A stretch of DNA of 23,741 bases from G020353235 sp964569555 (GCA_964569555.1 CAZMTT010000013.1:1-23741); one strand, 5' to 3'; positions 1-9,725 are shown, counted from the first letter of the stretch. Translations and numbers: made by a program. The notes: a model not told the origin generated them from the sequence alone.

Positions 1-1053
1 AGCACCACTGGGCGTAAAGATGCTGAAACTCTTCAGCATGGCGCTGACCAGGGAGGGGCTTATCAGGTAGAGAAACCCCGCGCCGGTTATGCCCAGCCCG
101 GCCAGTGACAGCGGGTAGTAGGCGGTCTTTATCTTCCGGCTCACCATCAGCCGGGAGACAGCGTTCATTACGGCGGGAATAAACAGGGCGATGATAAGGG
201 AAGCCAGGTAAAAAGTGGGGCGGGGGATGGGTAGCGATACCAGAAGGGCCACCAGAAAGAGGCTAACACCAATCGGACAGAGATAGTCACTGGGCTTGTG
301 CCTCAGGTGGTCAATGATGGACTGAATGATAAAGTAGGCGGCGATAATAAAAACGAAGAGCAGCGCCCCCAGCCAGGTAAGCAGGTATAAGCCGAGAAAA
401 ACGCCGGCGAGCAGGCTGTAAAGCGCCGGTCGGGCAATTATTGCCCACTGGCGGTGATAAAGATGACTGAGGGACAGCTCTCTCTGCCGGGCGGCTTTGA
501 TGGCCAGGAGCAGAAACAGCATGGTCAGCGCGGTGAGCAGGGTATTCATCACGTCGTGGTCGGTGAAACCGAGGATTGAGCGCCCCAGAAATTCGCCGGG
601 GGTAATGGCCAGCAGACCGGCCGCAACCACCCCCGCCCCCCGACCGAAGAGTTCTTTACCCAGGAAATAGACGGTGATAATGGTCAGCCCGGCCAGCACC
701 GTCGGGAAATAGACGGCAACCATATCAATGGTGTGCTGGGTGGGGGAGCCTAACCCGGCCAGCCAGATAGTGATGGCGAGGAGCCACTCAAAGAGGGAAA
801 GGCTGATTGTCCCGCTGCCACCGGGGTAGAGGCTGTAGGGGTCAATAACGGTATGATGGGGGAAATTATAGACCAGACTGTCAACCAGCCGCATATGGTG
901 GTAGACATCAGTACCGCTGAACTTGATAACGTCCCCGCCGAAGATTTTGTCATAGGGGAGATAAATACGCAGGAACAGGGCAACGCCGACACACAGGGCA
1001 ACCAGCATGGCTACGGTTAGTCTGGGCCAGTTCTGTTTAAGCCAATGCCCCAT
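1..1053 (-). CDS. STT3-family oligosaccharyltransferase-like membrane protein (3' end outside window)
   Basis: The frame stays open for 351 codons from the ATG at 1053 to the left edge, so the C-terminus is missing. The protein is a polytopic membrane protein with an N-terminal helix at about residues 11-31. Asp49 lies in a G-T-D-V-Y-H-H-M-R stretch, followed by D71-P-Y-S-L-Y-P-G-G. Then comes PGEFLGRS-ILGFTDHD (152-167), whose D165-x-D167 matches the second DxD-type metal site of STT3/AglB/PglB enzymes. These transfer a lipid-linked glycan to asparagine on the outer face of the membrane. The diagnostic WWDYG motif would lie in the missing part, so catalytic competence cannot be judged. A GAGGAG ribosome binding site precedes the ATG, and rho ends only 15 nt upstream, so the two are probably co-transcribed. 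A related dolichyl-phosphate-mannose type glycosyltransferase is a less likely alternative. Confidence 0.82.
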   Translation of the reverse strand, partial: MGHWLKQNWPRLTVAMLVALCVGVALFLRIYLPYDKIFGGDVIKFSGTDVYHHMRLVDSLVYNFPHHTVIDPYSLYPGGSGTISLSLFEWLLAITIWLAGLGSPTQHTIDMVAVYFPTVLAGLTIITVYFLGKELFGRGAGVVAAGLLAITPGEFLGRSILGFTDHDVMNTLLTALTMLFLLLAIKAARQRELSLSHLYHRQWAIIARPALYSLLAGVFLGLYLLTWLGALLFVFIIAAYFIIQSIIDHLRHKPSDYLCPIGVSLFLVALLVSLPIPRPTFYLASLIIALFIPAVMNAVSRLMVSRKIKTAYYPLSLAGLGITGAGFLYLISPSLVSAMLKSFSIFTPSGA

Positions 1054-1068
1054 TTTCTCCTCAAAAGG

Positions 1069-2331
1069 CTATATTTCCCGGTTCAGGTTGGCGAGGAACT
1101 CGGCATTGGTCTTGGTCTTGGCCAGGCGCTCCAGGACTCGTTCGGTAGCCTCGGTGAAATTGACTGAGTCAGAGGCAATCATGGATGACATACGCCGCAG
1201 TAGCCATACCTGTTTTACCGTCTCCTGGTCCATCAGTAGCTCTTCCCGCCGGGTGCCGCTGGCCTCGATGTTCATCGAGGGGAAGATGCGGCGCTCGGAC
1301 AGGCGGCGGTCGAGGTGGACCTCCATATTGCCGGTCCCCTTAAACTCCTCATAGATAAGGTCATCCATTCGGCTGCCGGTGTCAATCAGGCAGGTGGCGA
1401 TAATAGTAAGGCTGCCTCCCTCATCGGTATTGCGGGCGGTGCCGAAGAAGCGCTTCGCCGGGTGGAGTGCCACCGGGTCAATACCACCGGAGAGGGTGCG
1501 CCCGCTGGAGGGCATCGCCAGGTTATAGGCGCGGGTGAGCCGGGTGATACCGTCCAGAAGGATAAAGACGTCCTTGCCGCTTTCCACGATGCGTTTGGCT
1601 CTCTCCAGAGCCAGTTCGGCGACACGGGTCTGGTTCTCTACCGGCTCATCAAAGGTGGCGCCGATTACTTCACCATTAACCGAGCGTTTCATATCGGTGA
1701 CCTCTTCCGGTCGCTCCCCGATAAGGCATACCATTATGTGAATATCGCTGTGGTTGGTGGAGGTGGCGTTGGCGATGGATTTGAGGAGCACGGTCTTGCC
1801 TGCCTTGGGGGGTGATACTATCAGGCCCCTTTGCCCGCGACCGATAGGGGCAATAAGGTCGAGAAGTCGGGTGGACAGGTCGGTGGGTGAAGCCTCCAGC
1901 TTAATCTTTTTATCCGGGAAGATAGGGGTAAGTGAACCGAAGTTTTGTCTTTGTTTGGCCAGTTCGGGGTTAATATCATTAATCGCCTCTACCCGGAGCA
2001 AGCTGTAATACTTTTCGCCGCTCTTGGGCTCTCTGCCCTGACCGGCAACCATATCACCCGTCTTCAACCCGAAGCGGCGGATTTGGGACTGGGAAACATA
2101 GACATCATTTGAGCTGGGTAGCAGTGTGTTTTGCCTCAGGAAGCCGTAGCCATCGTTCATAATATCCAGAATGCCCCCGCAGAAGATGTAGCCCTGTTGC
2201 TCCGCCTGTGTCTGGAGCAGGCGCATAATAATGTCTTGCTTCTTGAGAGTAGCATAGTTGGAGATACCGGCTTCCTTGGCTAGCTCAAGCAGTTCTTCTC
2301 TGGTCTTATTTTCTAGTTGACTGATTTCCAT
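1069..2331 (-). CDS. rho: Transcription termination factor Rho
   Basis: A 420-residue Rho of standard length, an RNA-dependent hexameric ATPase that ends transcripts in the cytoplasm. An N-terminal helical domain (about 1-45) is followed by the cold-shock-like RNA-binding fold with RNP1-like DGYGFLR (60-66) and RNP2-like DVYVS (76-80). The RecA-type core carries Walker A SPPKAGKT (173-180), Walker B FILLDGITR (256-264, Asp260), the Q-loop SSGRTLSGG (275-283), the R-loop KGTGNME (331-337) and the arginine-finger region GTRREE (359-364). No insertion or prion-like N-terminal extension is present. The ATG at 2331 is preceded by GAGG at a suitable distance. The gene follows pyrG after 84 bp on the same strand and is followed after 15 bp by the STT3-like gene. 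Confidence 0.97.
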   Translation of the reverse strand: MEISQLENKTREELLELAKEAGISNYATLKKQDIIMRLLQTQAEQQGYIFCGGILDIMNDGYGFLRQNTLLPSSNDVYVSQSQIRRFGLKTGDMVAGQGREPKSGEKYYSLLRVEAINDINPELAKQRQNFGSLTPIFPDKKIKLEASPTDLSTRLLDLIAPIGRGQRGLIVSPPKAGKTVLLKSIANATSTNHSDIHIMVCLIGERPEEVTDMKRSVNGEVIGATFDEPVENQTRVAELALERAKRIVESGKDVFILLDGITRLTRAYNLAMPSSGRTLSGGIDPVALHPAKRFFGTARNTDEGGSLTIIATCLIDTGSRMDDLIYEEFKGTGNMEVHLDRRLSERRIFPSMNIEASGTRREELLMDQETVKQVWLLRRMSSMIASDSVNFTEATERVLERLAKTKTNAEFLANLNREI

Positions 2332-2380
2332 TCTGTAACCTCATCCATGGTTTCTATTGAGTTATCCTCCCTGAATTTGC

Positions 2381-2398
2381 CCCATCAAAATTGATGGG
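2381..2398. other. Short hairpin between pyrG and rho
   Basis: CCCATCA and TGATGGG form a perfect 7-bp stem around an AAAT loop in the 84-bp gap between pyrG and rho. There is no T-run after it in the minus direction. It is therefore not a canonical terminator and may be an RNA-processing or partial-attenuation site. The stem is visible; its function is inference. Confidence 0.45.
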
Positions 2399-2415
2399 CG
2401 GTATTTTATCTTAAA

Positions 2416-4047
2416 CTACGGCGAAAGGGGTAACGGTGGTTGCGCCCCTTCGCGCAGGACATCTTTGGCGACACCGATAAGGTCGCGGAACAGGGGGTGT
2501 GGTCGGTTGGGGCGAGAGCCGAATTCGGGATGGAACTGGCAGCTTAACATCCAGGGGTGGTTGGCTAGCTCGCAGATCTCAACCAGTCTGCCATCGGGGG
2601 ATAGTCCGCTGTAAATCATGCCGGCCTGCTCTAGTTTGTCCCGGAAGTCATTATTAAATTCAAAGCGGTGCCGGTGGCGCTCGTTAACTAGGCTCTCTCC
2701 GTAGGCATCGGCGGCGTGGCTGCCCGGCACCAACTGGCAGGGGTAGTTGCCCAGGCGCATCGTTCCCCCCATGTCTTTTATTTTCTTCTGTTCGGGCAGG
2801 AGGTCAATGACGGGATAGGGGGTTTTGGGGTCAAACTCAGTGGAGTTTGCCTTCGGGGAGTGAAACACGTGGCGGGCAAACTCAATTACCATCACCTGCA
2901 TGCCGAGGCATAAGCCCAAATAGGGGATTTTATTGGTTCGGGCGTAGGTGGCGGCCTTTATCATACCCTCTATGCCTCTAATGCCGAAGCCGCCGGGAAC
3001 GATTATACCCTGAGCCGAGCGCAGCGCATCGCAGCCGTCTTTTTCCAGGTCTTCAGACTGGACCCAGACCAGGTTGATGTCTCTATCGTGATGGACGGCA
3101 GCGTGGCATAGCGCTTCCCGAACCGAGAAATAGGCATCCCGCAGCTCGATATACTTGCCGACCAGAGCAATGTTGACCGGTTCCCGGCAGTCTTTGAGGG
3201 AGCTAACCAGCTCCTGCCACTCTTTGAGGTTAGCTCGCTTGGCTTTAAGGCTGAGCCGGTTGACCACTATCTGCCCCAGTCCGGCTTCTTCCAGCACCAT
3301 TGGTACCTCGTAGATAGTCTCTACGGTGGGTAGTGCTATGACCGCTTTCCGTTCCACGTCACAGAATAGGGATATCTTGTCCCTAACTCCTTCCGGGATA
3401 GGGTAGTCGCTGCGGCAGATAATGATGTCGGGCTGAACACCCATCCGGCGCAGTTCATTAACACTGTGCTGGGTGGGCTTGGTCTTCACTTCTTGGGTGG
3501 AGCTGAGGTAGGGCAGAAAGGTGACATGAATATAGAGCACATTGTCCCGCCCGACATCATTTCTCATCTGTCTGATTGCCTCAAGGAAGGGCTGCCCCTC
3601 AATATCACCCACCGTGCCGCCGACCTCGATAAGAACTACCTCAGCCTTGGATTTCTCGGCCAGCTTTTTAAAGCGCTCTTTTATCTCGGTGGTAACGTGG
3701 GGTACCACCTGAATGGTGCCACCGAGGAAATCGCCCCGCCTCTCCTTGGCAATAACGGCGCTGTAGATTTGTCCCGAGGTAACATTGGAGTCGGCGGTAA
3801 TATCAATATCAATAAAGCGCTCGTAATTACCCAGATCAAGGTCGGTCTCGGCGCCGTCCCGGGTGACAAACACCTCACCGTGCTGATAGGGGGACATGGT
3901 ACCGGGGTCAACATTGAGGTAGGGGTCTAGCTTCTGAACAGCGACGCTGATTTGGCGGCTCTTCAGAAGGGTACCGATGGAGGCAACGGTGATACCCTTG
4001 CCGACGGAACTAATTACGCCACCAGTTACAAAGATATACTTTGACAT
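2416..4047 (-). CDS. pyrG: CTP synthase
   Basis: A 543-residue CTP synthase that converts UTP to CTP with ATP and glutamine, the last step of pyrimidine nucleotide synthesis. The amidoligase domain begins with the family N-terminus MSKYIFVTGG and P-loop GGVISSVGKG (9-18), followed by KLDPYLNVDPGTMSP (39-53). The class I glutaminase domain has its nucleophile at Cys380 in GLCLGMQ, with His506 and Glu508 in QFHPEFGS. The ATG at 4047 was chosen because it gives the standard family N-terminus. A TTG 18 nt further upstream would add six atypical residues. The ribosome binding site is poor: GGGAG sits only 1 nt before the ATG, so translation initiation may be weak or regulated. It is the first gene of pyrG-rho-STT3 and divergent from the heat-shock operon. 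Confidence 0.97.
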   Translation of the reverse strand: MSKYIFVTGGVISSVGKGITVASIGTLLKSRQISVAVQKLDPYLNVDPGTMSPYQHGEVFVTRDGAETDLDLGNYERFIDIDITADSNVTSGQIYSAVIAKERRGDFLGGTIQVVPHVTTEIKERFKKLAEKSKAEVVLIEVGGTVGDIEGQPFLEAIRQMRNDVGRDNVLYIHVTFLPYLSSTQEVKTKPTQHSVNELRRMGVQPDIIICRSDYPIPEGVRDKISLFCDVERKAVIALPTVETIYEVPMVLEEAGLGQIVVNRLSLKAKRANLKEWQELVSSLKDCREPVNIALVGKYIELRDAYFSVREALCHAAVHHDRDINLVWVQSEDLEKDGCDALRSAQGIIVPGGFGIRGIEGMIKAATYARTNKIPYLGLCLGMQVMVIEFARHVFHSPKANSTEFDPKTPYPVIDLLPEQKKIKDMGGTMRLGNYPCQLVPGSHAADAYGESLVNERHRHRFEFNNDFRDKLEQAGMIYSGLSPDGRLVEICELANHPWMLSCQFHPEFGSRPNRPHPLFRDLIGVAKDVLREGAQPPLPLSP

Positions 4048-4157
4048 ACTCCCACAGGAAACCAAAATTATAAACTACCGGGAAAGCTTGAATTAATCTG
4101 GGAACCGGCTAAAAATTTCGGGAGGAAAACCCATTTCGCATCGTCGCTCAGGGCGAG

Positions 4158-4207
4158 AAGTTAGCTTACTTTATTATTTAAGCAGGCAAAAGCTAACTTG
4201 TCAAGTT
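4158..4207 (-). promoter_or_regulatory. Candidate pyrG promoter with flanking inverted repeat
   Basis: On the minus strand, TTGACA (4204-4199), a 17-nt spacer and TTAAAT (4181-4176) form a plausible sigma-70-type promoter, leaving a pyrG leader of about 120 nt. A perfect 10-bp inverted repeat flanks the -10 region: AAGTTAGCTT at 4158-4167 and AAGCTAACTT at 4190-4199, with 22 nt between. A second palindrome, AACTTG-T-CAAGTT (4195-4207), overlaps the -35 box. These could be operator sites. A second candidate -10 (TATAAT, 4072-4067) lies close to the start codon but has a poor -35. The 270-bp gap between pyrG and the dnaJ-like gene holds only these and the dnaJ promoter. Confidence 0.5.
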
Positions 4208-4285
4208 TTAGGGCAGAGTTTTGGCCTTTCCCGGTGATTTACCAAGAGTGTAATAAAAATTTGTTAACTTTCCTGTGAATAAATA

Positions 4286-4314
4286 TTGAAATATATTATA
4301 AAATCGGTTATAAT
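4286..4314 (+). promoter_or_regulatory. Promoter of the dnaJ-hspR-clpC operon
   Basis: TTGAAA (4286-4291), a 17-nt spacer and a perfect TATAAT (4309-4314) give a near-consensus housekeeping promoter. Transcription would start near 4321, leaving a leader of about 17 nt before the ATG at 4338. I looked for the CIRCE and HAIR (CTTGAGT-N7-ACTCAAG) operators around it and saw neither. Confidence 0.8.
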
Positions 4315-4337
4315 GAGTGGAGAATAAAGGGAGAGAA

Positions 4338-5315
4338 ATGGCCAATAAGGACTATTACGCTATATTGGGGATTAGCCGCGGCGCCAGCGAAAAAGAGATA
4401 AAGCAGGCTTACCGCCGGCTGGCCCGGCAGTTTCACCCCGACGTTAATCCGGGTGACAAGTCAGCTGAAGCCAAGTTTAAGGAGATTAACGAGGCTTACG
4501 AGGTCCTGGCTGACCCGGAGAAGCGGCAAAAATATGACCAGTATGGTGAGCAGTGGCAGTTTGCCGAGCAGTTCACCCGCGCCAGGCGCCCCCAGACGCA
4601 GTCTTGGGAATTCAATCAGGCTGGTGGTCCCGGATTGCGCTTTGAGGAAGACCTGGGTAGCCTGTTTGGTGACCTTTTTGGTATCGGCGGCCGCCGTCAG
4701 GCAAGACCGAGGCGGGGCAGGGATATTGAACACCCGATTACGGTTACCCTGGAGGAAGCCTACCACGGTACCAAGCGGACCATTGCCCTCCAGACGGCGC
4801 AGCCCTGCTCCAGCTGCAGGGGTAGCGGGCTGGTGCAGAACACGCCCTGCCCGGCGTGTCGCGGTTCGGGCTTGGCGCCGGCGGTGAAGCGTCTTGAGGT
4901 CAAGATTCCGGTCGGAGTTAAGGACGGCTCTCGAGTTCGTGTTGCCGGTAAGGGGGAGCCGGGCCATACCGGTGCTTCCAGTGGTGACCTTTACCTGGTG
5001 GTGTCGGTTAAAAGACACCACCAGTTTCAGCGTAAAGGCGATGACCTGTATGTCGAGGTGGGGGTGCCGTTAACGGCGGCGGTACTGGGGGGCGAGGTGA
5101 TGGTGCCCAGCCTCAAGGGAAAGCTGGCACTGAAGATACCCGCCGAGACCCAGAACGGGCGCTCCTTCCGGCTCACCGGTCAGGGGATGCCCCATCTGGG
5201 CAATGCCAGCTACGGTGACCTGCTGGCTAAAGTGAATGTAGTCTTACCGTCCAGGCTCTCTGAGGAGGAGAAAAAGCTGTTTGAGCAGCTCAGTCGGCTT
5301 CAGCGCAGTAGCTAA
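4338..5315 (+). CDS. DnaJ-like co-chaperone with a reduced zinc finger
   Basis: A 325-residue J-domain co-chaperone expected to deliver clients to DnaK and stimulate its ATPase. The J-domain (about 5-70) has the HPD motif at 33-35. A short linker with a few Gly/Phe residues (about 93-120) follows, then two C-terminal substrate-binding beta domains (about 130-305). Inserted in the first are only two CxxCxGxG repeats (CSSCRGSG 157-164 and CPACRGSG 171-178). Canonical DnaJ has four repeats and CbpA has none, so this is an intermediate form that could hold one zinc ion. The ATG at 4338 was chosen because AGGGAG lies 5-10 nt upstream and the deduced transcript starts near 4321. An in-frame GTG at 4317 would precede the transcript. 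It is the first gene of the operon, 14 nt before hspR. Confidence 0.9.
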   Translation: MANKDYYAILGISRGASEKEIKQAYRRLARQFHPDVNPGDKSAEAKFKEINEAYEVLADPEKRQKYDQYGEQWQFAEQFTRARRPQTQSWEFNQAGGPGLRFEEDLGSLFGDLFGIGGRRQARPRRGRDIEHPITVTLEEAYHGTKRTIALQTAQPCSSCRGSGLVQNTPCPACRGSGLAPAVKRLEVKIPVGVKDGSRVRVAGKGEPGHTGASSGDLYLVVSVKRHHQFQRKGDDLYVEVGVPLTAAVLGGEVMVPSLKGKLALKIPAETQNGRSFRLTGQGMPHLGNASYGDLLAKVNVVLPSRLSEEEKKLFEQLSRLQRSS

Positions 5316-5329
5316 ATCGGGAGGTTATT

Positions 5330-5640
5330 ATGGTTGACCAAAATAGCGAACCCTGTTATGTGATAAGTGTAGCGGCGAGGCTGGTCGGCGTTCAGGTGCA
5401 CACTTTGCGGTATTATGAGCGGATTGGCGTAGTAGAGCCGTCTCGCTCGCCGGGCAATATGCGTCTTTATTCCGAACGGGACATTGCCCTGCTGCGGCGG
5501 GTGAGGAGCCTCATGGAGGACCTGGGCATCAATCTGGCCGGGATAGAGGTCATTATGCGGATGTCCCAGCGGCTGGCTGAGCTGCAAAACGAGGTGGAAC
5601 AGCTGGAATCAGAGATAACAAAGCTGAGGAGGGGTAATCA

Positions 5641-5644
<4 letters not shown>
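5330..5644 (+). CDS. hspR: HspR-type heat-shock repressor (MerR family)
   Basis: A 104-residue MerR-fold DNA-binding protein. The winged helix-turn-helix spans about residues 10-55 (YVISVAARLVG, then the MerR signature TLRYYERIGVVEPSRSPGNMRLY at 25-47, which I cite by position and key residues R27, Y28, Y29 and R45). A C-terminal coiled-coil dimerisation helix follows (about 75-100, rich in L, E and Q). There is no effector-binding domain, as expected for HspR. In Actinobacteria HspR represses dnaK and clpB operons with DnaK as co-repressor. Its position between a dnaJ-like gene and clpC supports the same role here by autoregulation. A GGGAGG site precedes the ATG. Its stop overlaps the clpC start by 4 nt (ATGA), implying translational coupling. 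Confidence 0.88.
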
Positions 5645-8103
<2,459 letters not shown>

Positions 8104-8120
8104 TTTAAGTCGGTTTTACC

Positions 8121-8152
8121 TGCTATAATTAATCACCCCATATGGTGAGGAG
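8121..8152 (+). promoter_or_regulatory. Extended -10 promoter and ribosome binding site of the VTT gene
   Basis: TGC-TATAAT (8121-8129) is an extended -10 element with no good -35. It is followed by GAGGAGG (8146-8152) placed 8 nt before a TTG start codon. The strong ribosome binding site is the reason for accepting TTG 8161 as the start. Confidence 0.6.
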
Positions 8153-8160
8153 GCTGATTT

Positions 8161-8751
8161 TTGGAGCCAGAAGTAAAGCGCGGCTCGGCGAAGTGGATTT
8201 ATATTGTCGGCATCTTAAGTGCGTTGGCTACCCTGTTTATGGCGGTAGCCGTCGTCTATTTTTATGAATTTGTGCGGGCACTGGCACATTATGGTTATGT
8301 CGGTGCCTTTATGATCAGTATTCTGGGCGGGGCAACCATTATCGTGCCGGTGCCAATGCTGGTGGTGGTCTTCGCCCTGGGTGGTGTGTTGACCCGGTAC
8401 GGGGGGGGGGTGGGGGGGGGGTTGGGGGAAACGGTAGGCGCCCTGATTATCTATATGACCGGCTATGGCGGGGGAACGGCGCTGATGTATTCCAGCGGGA
8501 GATTTCAGTCCGCCTACCTGCGCATGATGAGGTTGATTGAGCGCCGGGGCTCTCTGGCCCTGTTTATCTTATCGGCAGTACTTAACCCGTTTTTCTATCC
8601 AGCTGCGCTCGCCGCCGGGGCATCACGGTTCGGCATAAAAAAATACTTTTTTATCTGCCTGTTGGGCAAGACAATCAAGGGCTTAACCGTGGCTTACGCG
8701 GGTTACTACGGGCTGCGGGGAATACTCCGCATGCTGGGTGCGCCGCTTTAG
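8161..8751 (+). CDS. VTT/DedA-like membrane protein
   Basis: A 196-residue integral membrane protein resembling the DedA/VTT (SNARE-associated) superfamily, whose members include lipid scramblases and flippases. Helices are visible at about 12-36 and 42-78, with further hydrophobic segments at 91-110, 128-150 and 158-185. The stretch GYVGAFMISILGGATIIVP (about 46-64) and the helix-breaking G/E/Y pattern around 89-105 match the family's re-entrant loop region. Residues 81-89 are encoded by an almost pure G run and read GGGVGGGLG, where homologues usually have a more varied loop; see the repeat entry. The start is TTG, supported by the ribosome binding site. Neighbours give no functional hint. 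The family call is moderately firm and the substrate is unknown. Confidence 0.72.
   Translation: MEPEVKRGSAKWIYIVGILSALATLFMAVAVVYFYEFVRALAHYGYVGAFMISILGGATIIVPVPMLVVVFALGGVLTRYGGGVGGGLGETVGALIIYMTGYGGGTALMYSSGRFQSAYLRMMRLIERRGSLALFILSAVLNPFFYPAALAAGASRFGIKKYFFICLLGKTIKGLTVAYAGYYGLRGILRMLGAPL
8401..8428 (+). repeat. Poly-G tract inside the VTT gene
   Basis: Ten G, one T, ten G, two T and five G occur in succession, wholly inside the coding frame. Such runs are prone to slippage in cells and in sequencing, and could form a G-quadruplex. The reading frame is intact on both sides as given. Confidence 0.9.
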
Positions 8752-8840
8752 CCGCCGGTTGCCCGTCTCTACTTTGCCGTGGGTGAGCCTTGCCTTTTGG
8801 TGCCTCTTTTGTTAAATTGGTTAGTGCCGACAGGTTTAGT

Positions 8841-8916
8841 GGGGCTGTAGTTCAGTTGGGAGAACGTCACACTGGCAGTGTGAAGGTCAGGGGTTCGAGT
8901 CCCCTCAGCTCCACCA
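8841..8916 (+). tRNA. tRNA-Ala(GGC)
   Basis: A 76-nt cloverleaf. The acceptor stem is GGGGCTG/CAGCTCC with the G3-U70 wobble pair that identifies alanine tRNA. The D-stem is GTTC/GAAC. The anticodon stem is TCACA/TGTGA with loop CTGGCAG, giving anticodon GGC (codon GCC). The variable loop is AGGTC. The T-arm is AGGGG-TTCGAGT-CCCCT. Discriminator A and a genome-encoded CCA end it. A weak promoter candidate is TTGCCT (8790-8795), 16 nt, TTAAAT (8812-8817). Confidence 0.97.
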
Positions 8917-8970
8917 CCCCAGCTAACCTATCCTGACATCCTAATCTGACTATCTGATTGGCAAGCAGGC

Positions 8971-9180
8971 CTATTTCAGACCATTTCTGATCTTTATGGC
9001 TACAACGGAGAGAATGATAGCCGTAATGCCTAGTGCATCACCGGCAACACTGGCCTGCCAGTTTTCTGCCCCAAATCCGGCTACAGCCCATTGTATAAAA
9101 GTATCTATAATCCATGAGCAGCCTACAAAGAACAATATCCAGACGCTTATTGACGCTAGAGCTTTGAAAACAGATGGCAT
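8971..9180 (-). CDS. Two-helix membrane miniprotein of unknown function
   Basis: A 69-residue protein I do not recognise. It has two predicted transmembrane segments (about 8-29 and 45-64), joined by a short loop with several small residues and an N-W pair, and ends in a basic tail (K-I-R-N-G-L-K). The gene is convincing despite its size. GGAGGTGA lies 5-12 nt before the ATG, and a near-consensus promoter (9237-9210) sits just upstream. It stands alone on the minus strand, tail to tail with the tRNA gene. It has no catalytic motif. A bacteriocin-immunity-like or envelope-stress role cannot be excluded, but nothing in the sequence argues for one. Confidence 0.72.
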   Translation of the reverse strand: MPSVFKALASISVWILFFVGCSWIIDTFIQWAVAGFGAENWQASVAGDALGITAIILSVVAIKIRNGLK

Positions 9181-9209
9181 TTTCTCACCTCCGCTAAAAT
9201 TATAGTAGG

Positions 9210-9237
9210 ATTATACGCCGTGTTTGTACTTTGTCAA
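9210..9237 (-). promoter_or_regulatory. Promoter of the membrane miniprotein
   Basis: On the minus strand TTGACA (9237-9232), a 16-nt spacer and TATAAT (9215-9210) form a consensus promoter about 30 nt upstream of the start codon. The -35 box is the edge of a repeat shared with the cold-shock gene promoter. Confidence 0.78.
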
Positions 9238-9280
9238 TACCTGGAATTGCACTCATATTGAAGCAAAATGGACAATTTGA
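9232..9280. repeat. Promoter-associated repeat, copy A
   Basis: Begins TGTCAATACCTG and matches copy B (9720-9766) at about 38 of 47 aligned positions with one 2-nt gap (hand alignment). It covers the -35 box and the DNA upstream of it for the 8971-9180 gene. The remaining DNA to the cold-shock gene (9281-9426) shows only a 6-bp hairpin, AAGACA-CCGC-TGTCTT (9346-9361), and no gene. Confidence 0.65.
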
Positions 9281-9426
9281 GTAATAGACAAACGATGAGG
9301 CGACATATGAGGTCAGTGAGGTTTGCGGATAGCCTGTAGTTATACAAGACACCGCTGTCTTAATATGAAGATGAACCCCGGTCTGTTCGGAATGCAGTTG
9401 TAAGTTTGGGGGTGTTTGATTTGAAG

Positions 9427-9642
9427 CTATTCGCCTTCAGGCTTAACAAGCTTCACTTTGACAGCCTGTGGACGACCATCTCGTCCCTGGCCCTTCTCAA
9501 ACTCCACTTCTTGCCCTTCGCTGAGACTATTAAATTCCACTCCTTCAAGCTCGTTGCGATGGAAGAAGAGGTCTGTTTCCTCCTCTGTCTTGATAAACCC
9601 AAAACCACGATCCGTGAGTCGTCTGATTGTGCCCTTTGGCAT
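9427..9642 (-). CDS. Cold-shock domain protein
   Basis: A 71-residue single cold-shock domain protein, an RNA/single-stranded DNA chaperone of the CspA family. RNP1 is RGFGFI (12-17) and RNP2 is DLFFHR (24-29), both with the aromatic residues that stack on nucleobases. The C-terminal strand region GQEVEFEKGQGRDGRPQA is typical of the family. The ATG at 9642 is preceded by GAGGAGGTG. It is a single-gene unit on the minus strand with its own promoter at 9725-9697 and a leader of about 48 nt. Whether it is cold-induced cannot be told from the sequence, because many Csp paralogues are constitutive. Confidence 0.94.
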   Translation of the reverse strand: MPKGTIRRLTDRGFGFIKTEEETDLFFHRNELEGVEFNSLSEGQEVEFEKGQGRDGRPQAVKVKLVKPEGE

Positions 9643-9696
9643 AGGACACCTCCTCTTAAACCAACATAATGTTCAGGTTAATTCACAGGTGTTTAG

Positions 9697-9725
9697 AGTG
9701 TATTCCTGTTAGGTGTGGATGTCAA
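9697..9725 (-). promoter_or_regulatory. Promoter of the cold-shock gene
   Basis: On the minus strand TTGACA (9725-9720), a 17-nt spacer and TACACT (9702-9697). The DNA upstream of the -35 box is repeat copy B. A 6-nt ACACCT near the predicted transcript start could pair with AGGTGT in the ribosome binding site, but it may lie just outside the transcript. Confidence 0.65.

Noticed and set aside
4317..4337. GTG at 4317 as the start of the DnaJ-like protein
   Set aside because: It lies within a few bases of the -10 box and before the predicted transcript start. The ATG at 4338 has a good ribosome binding site and the standard J-domain N-terminus.
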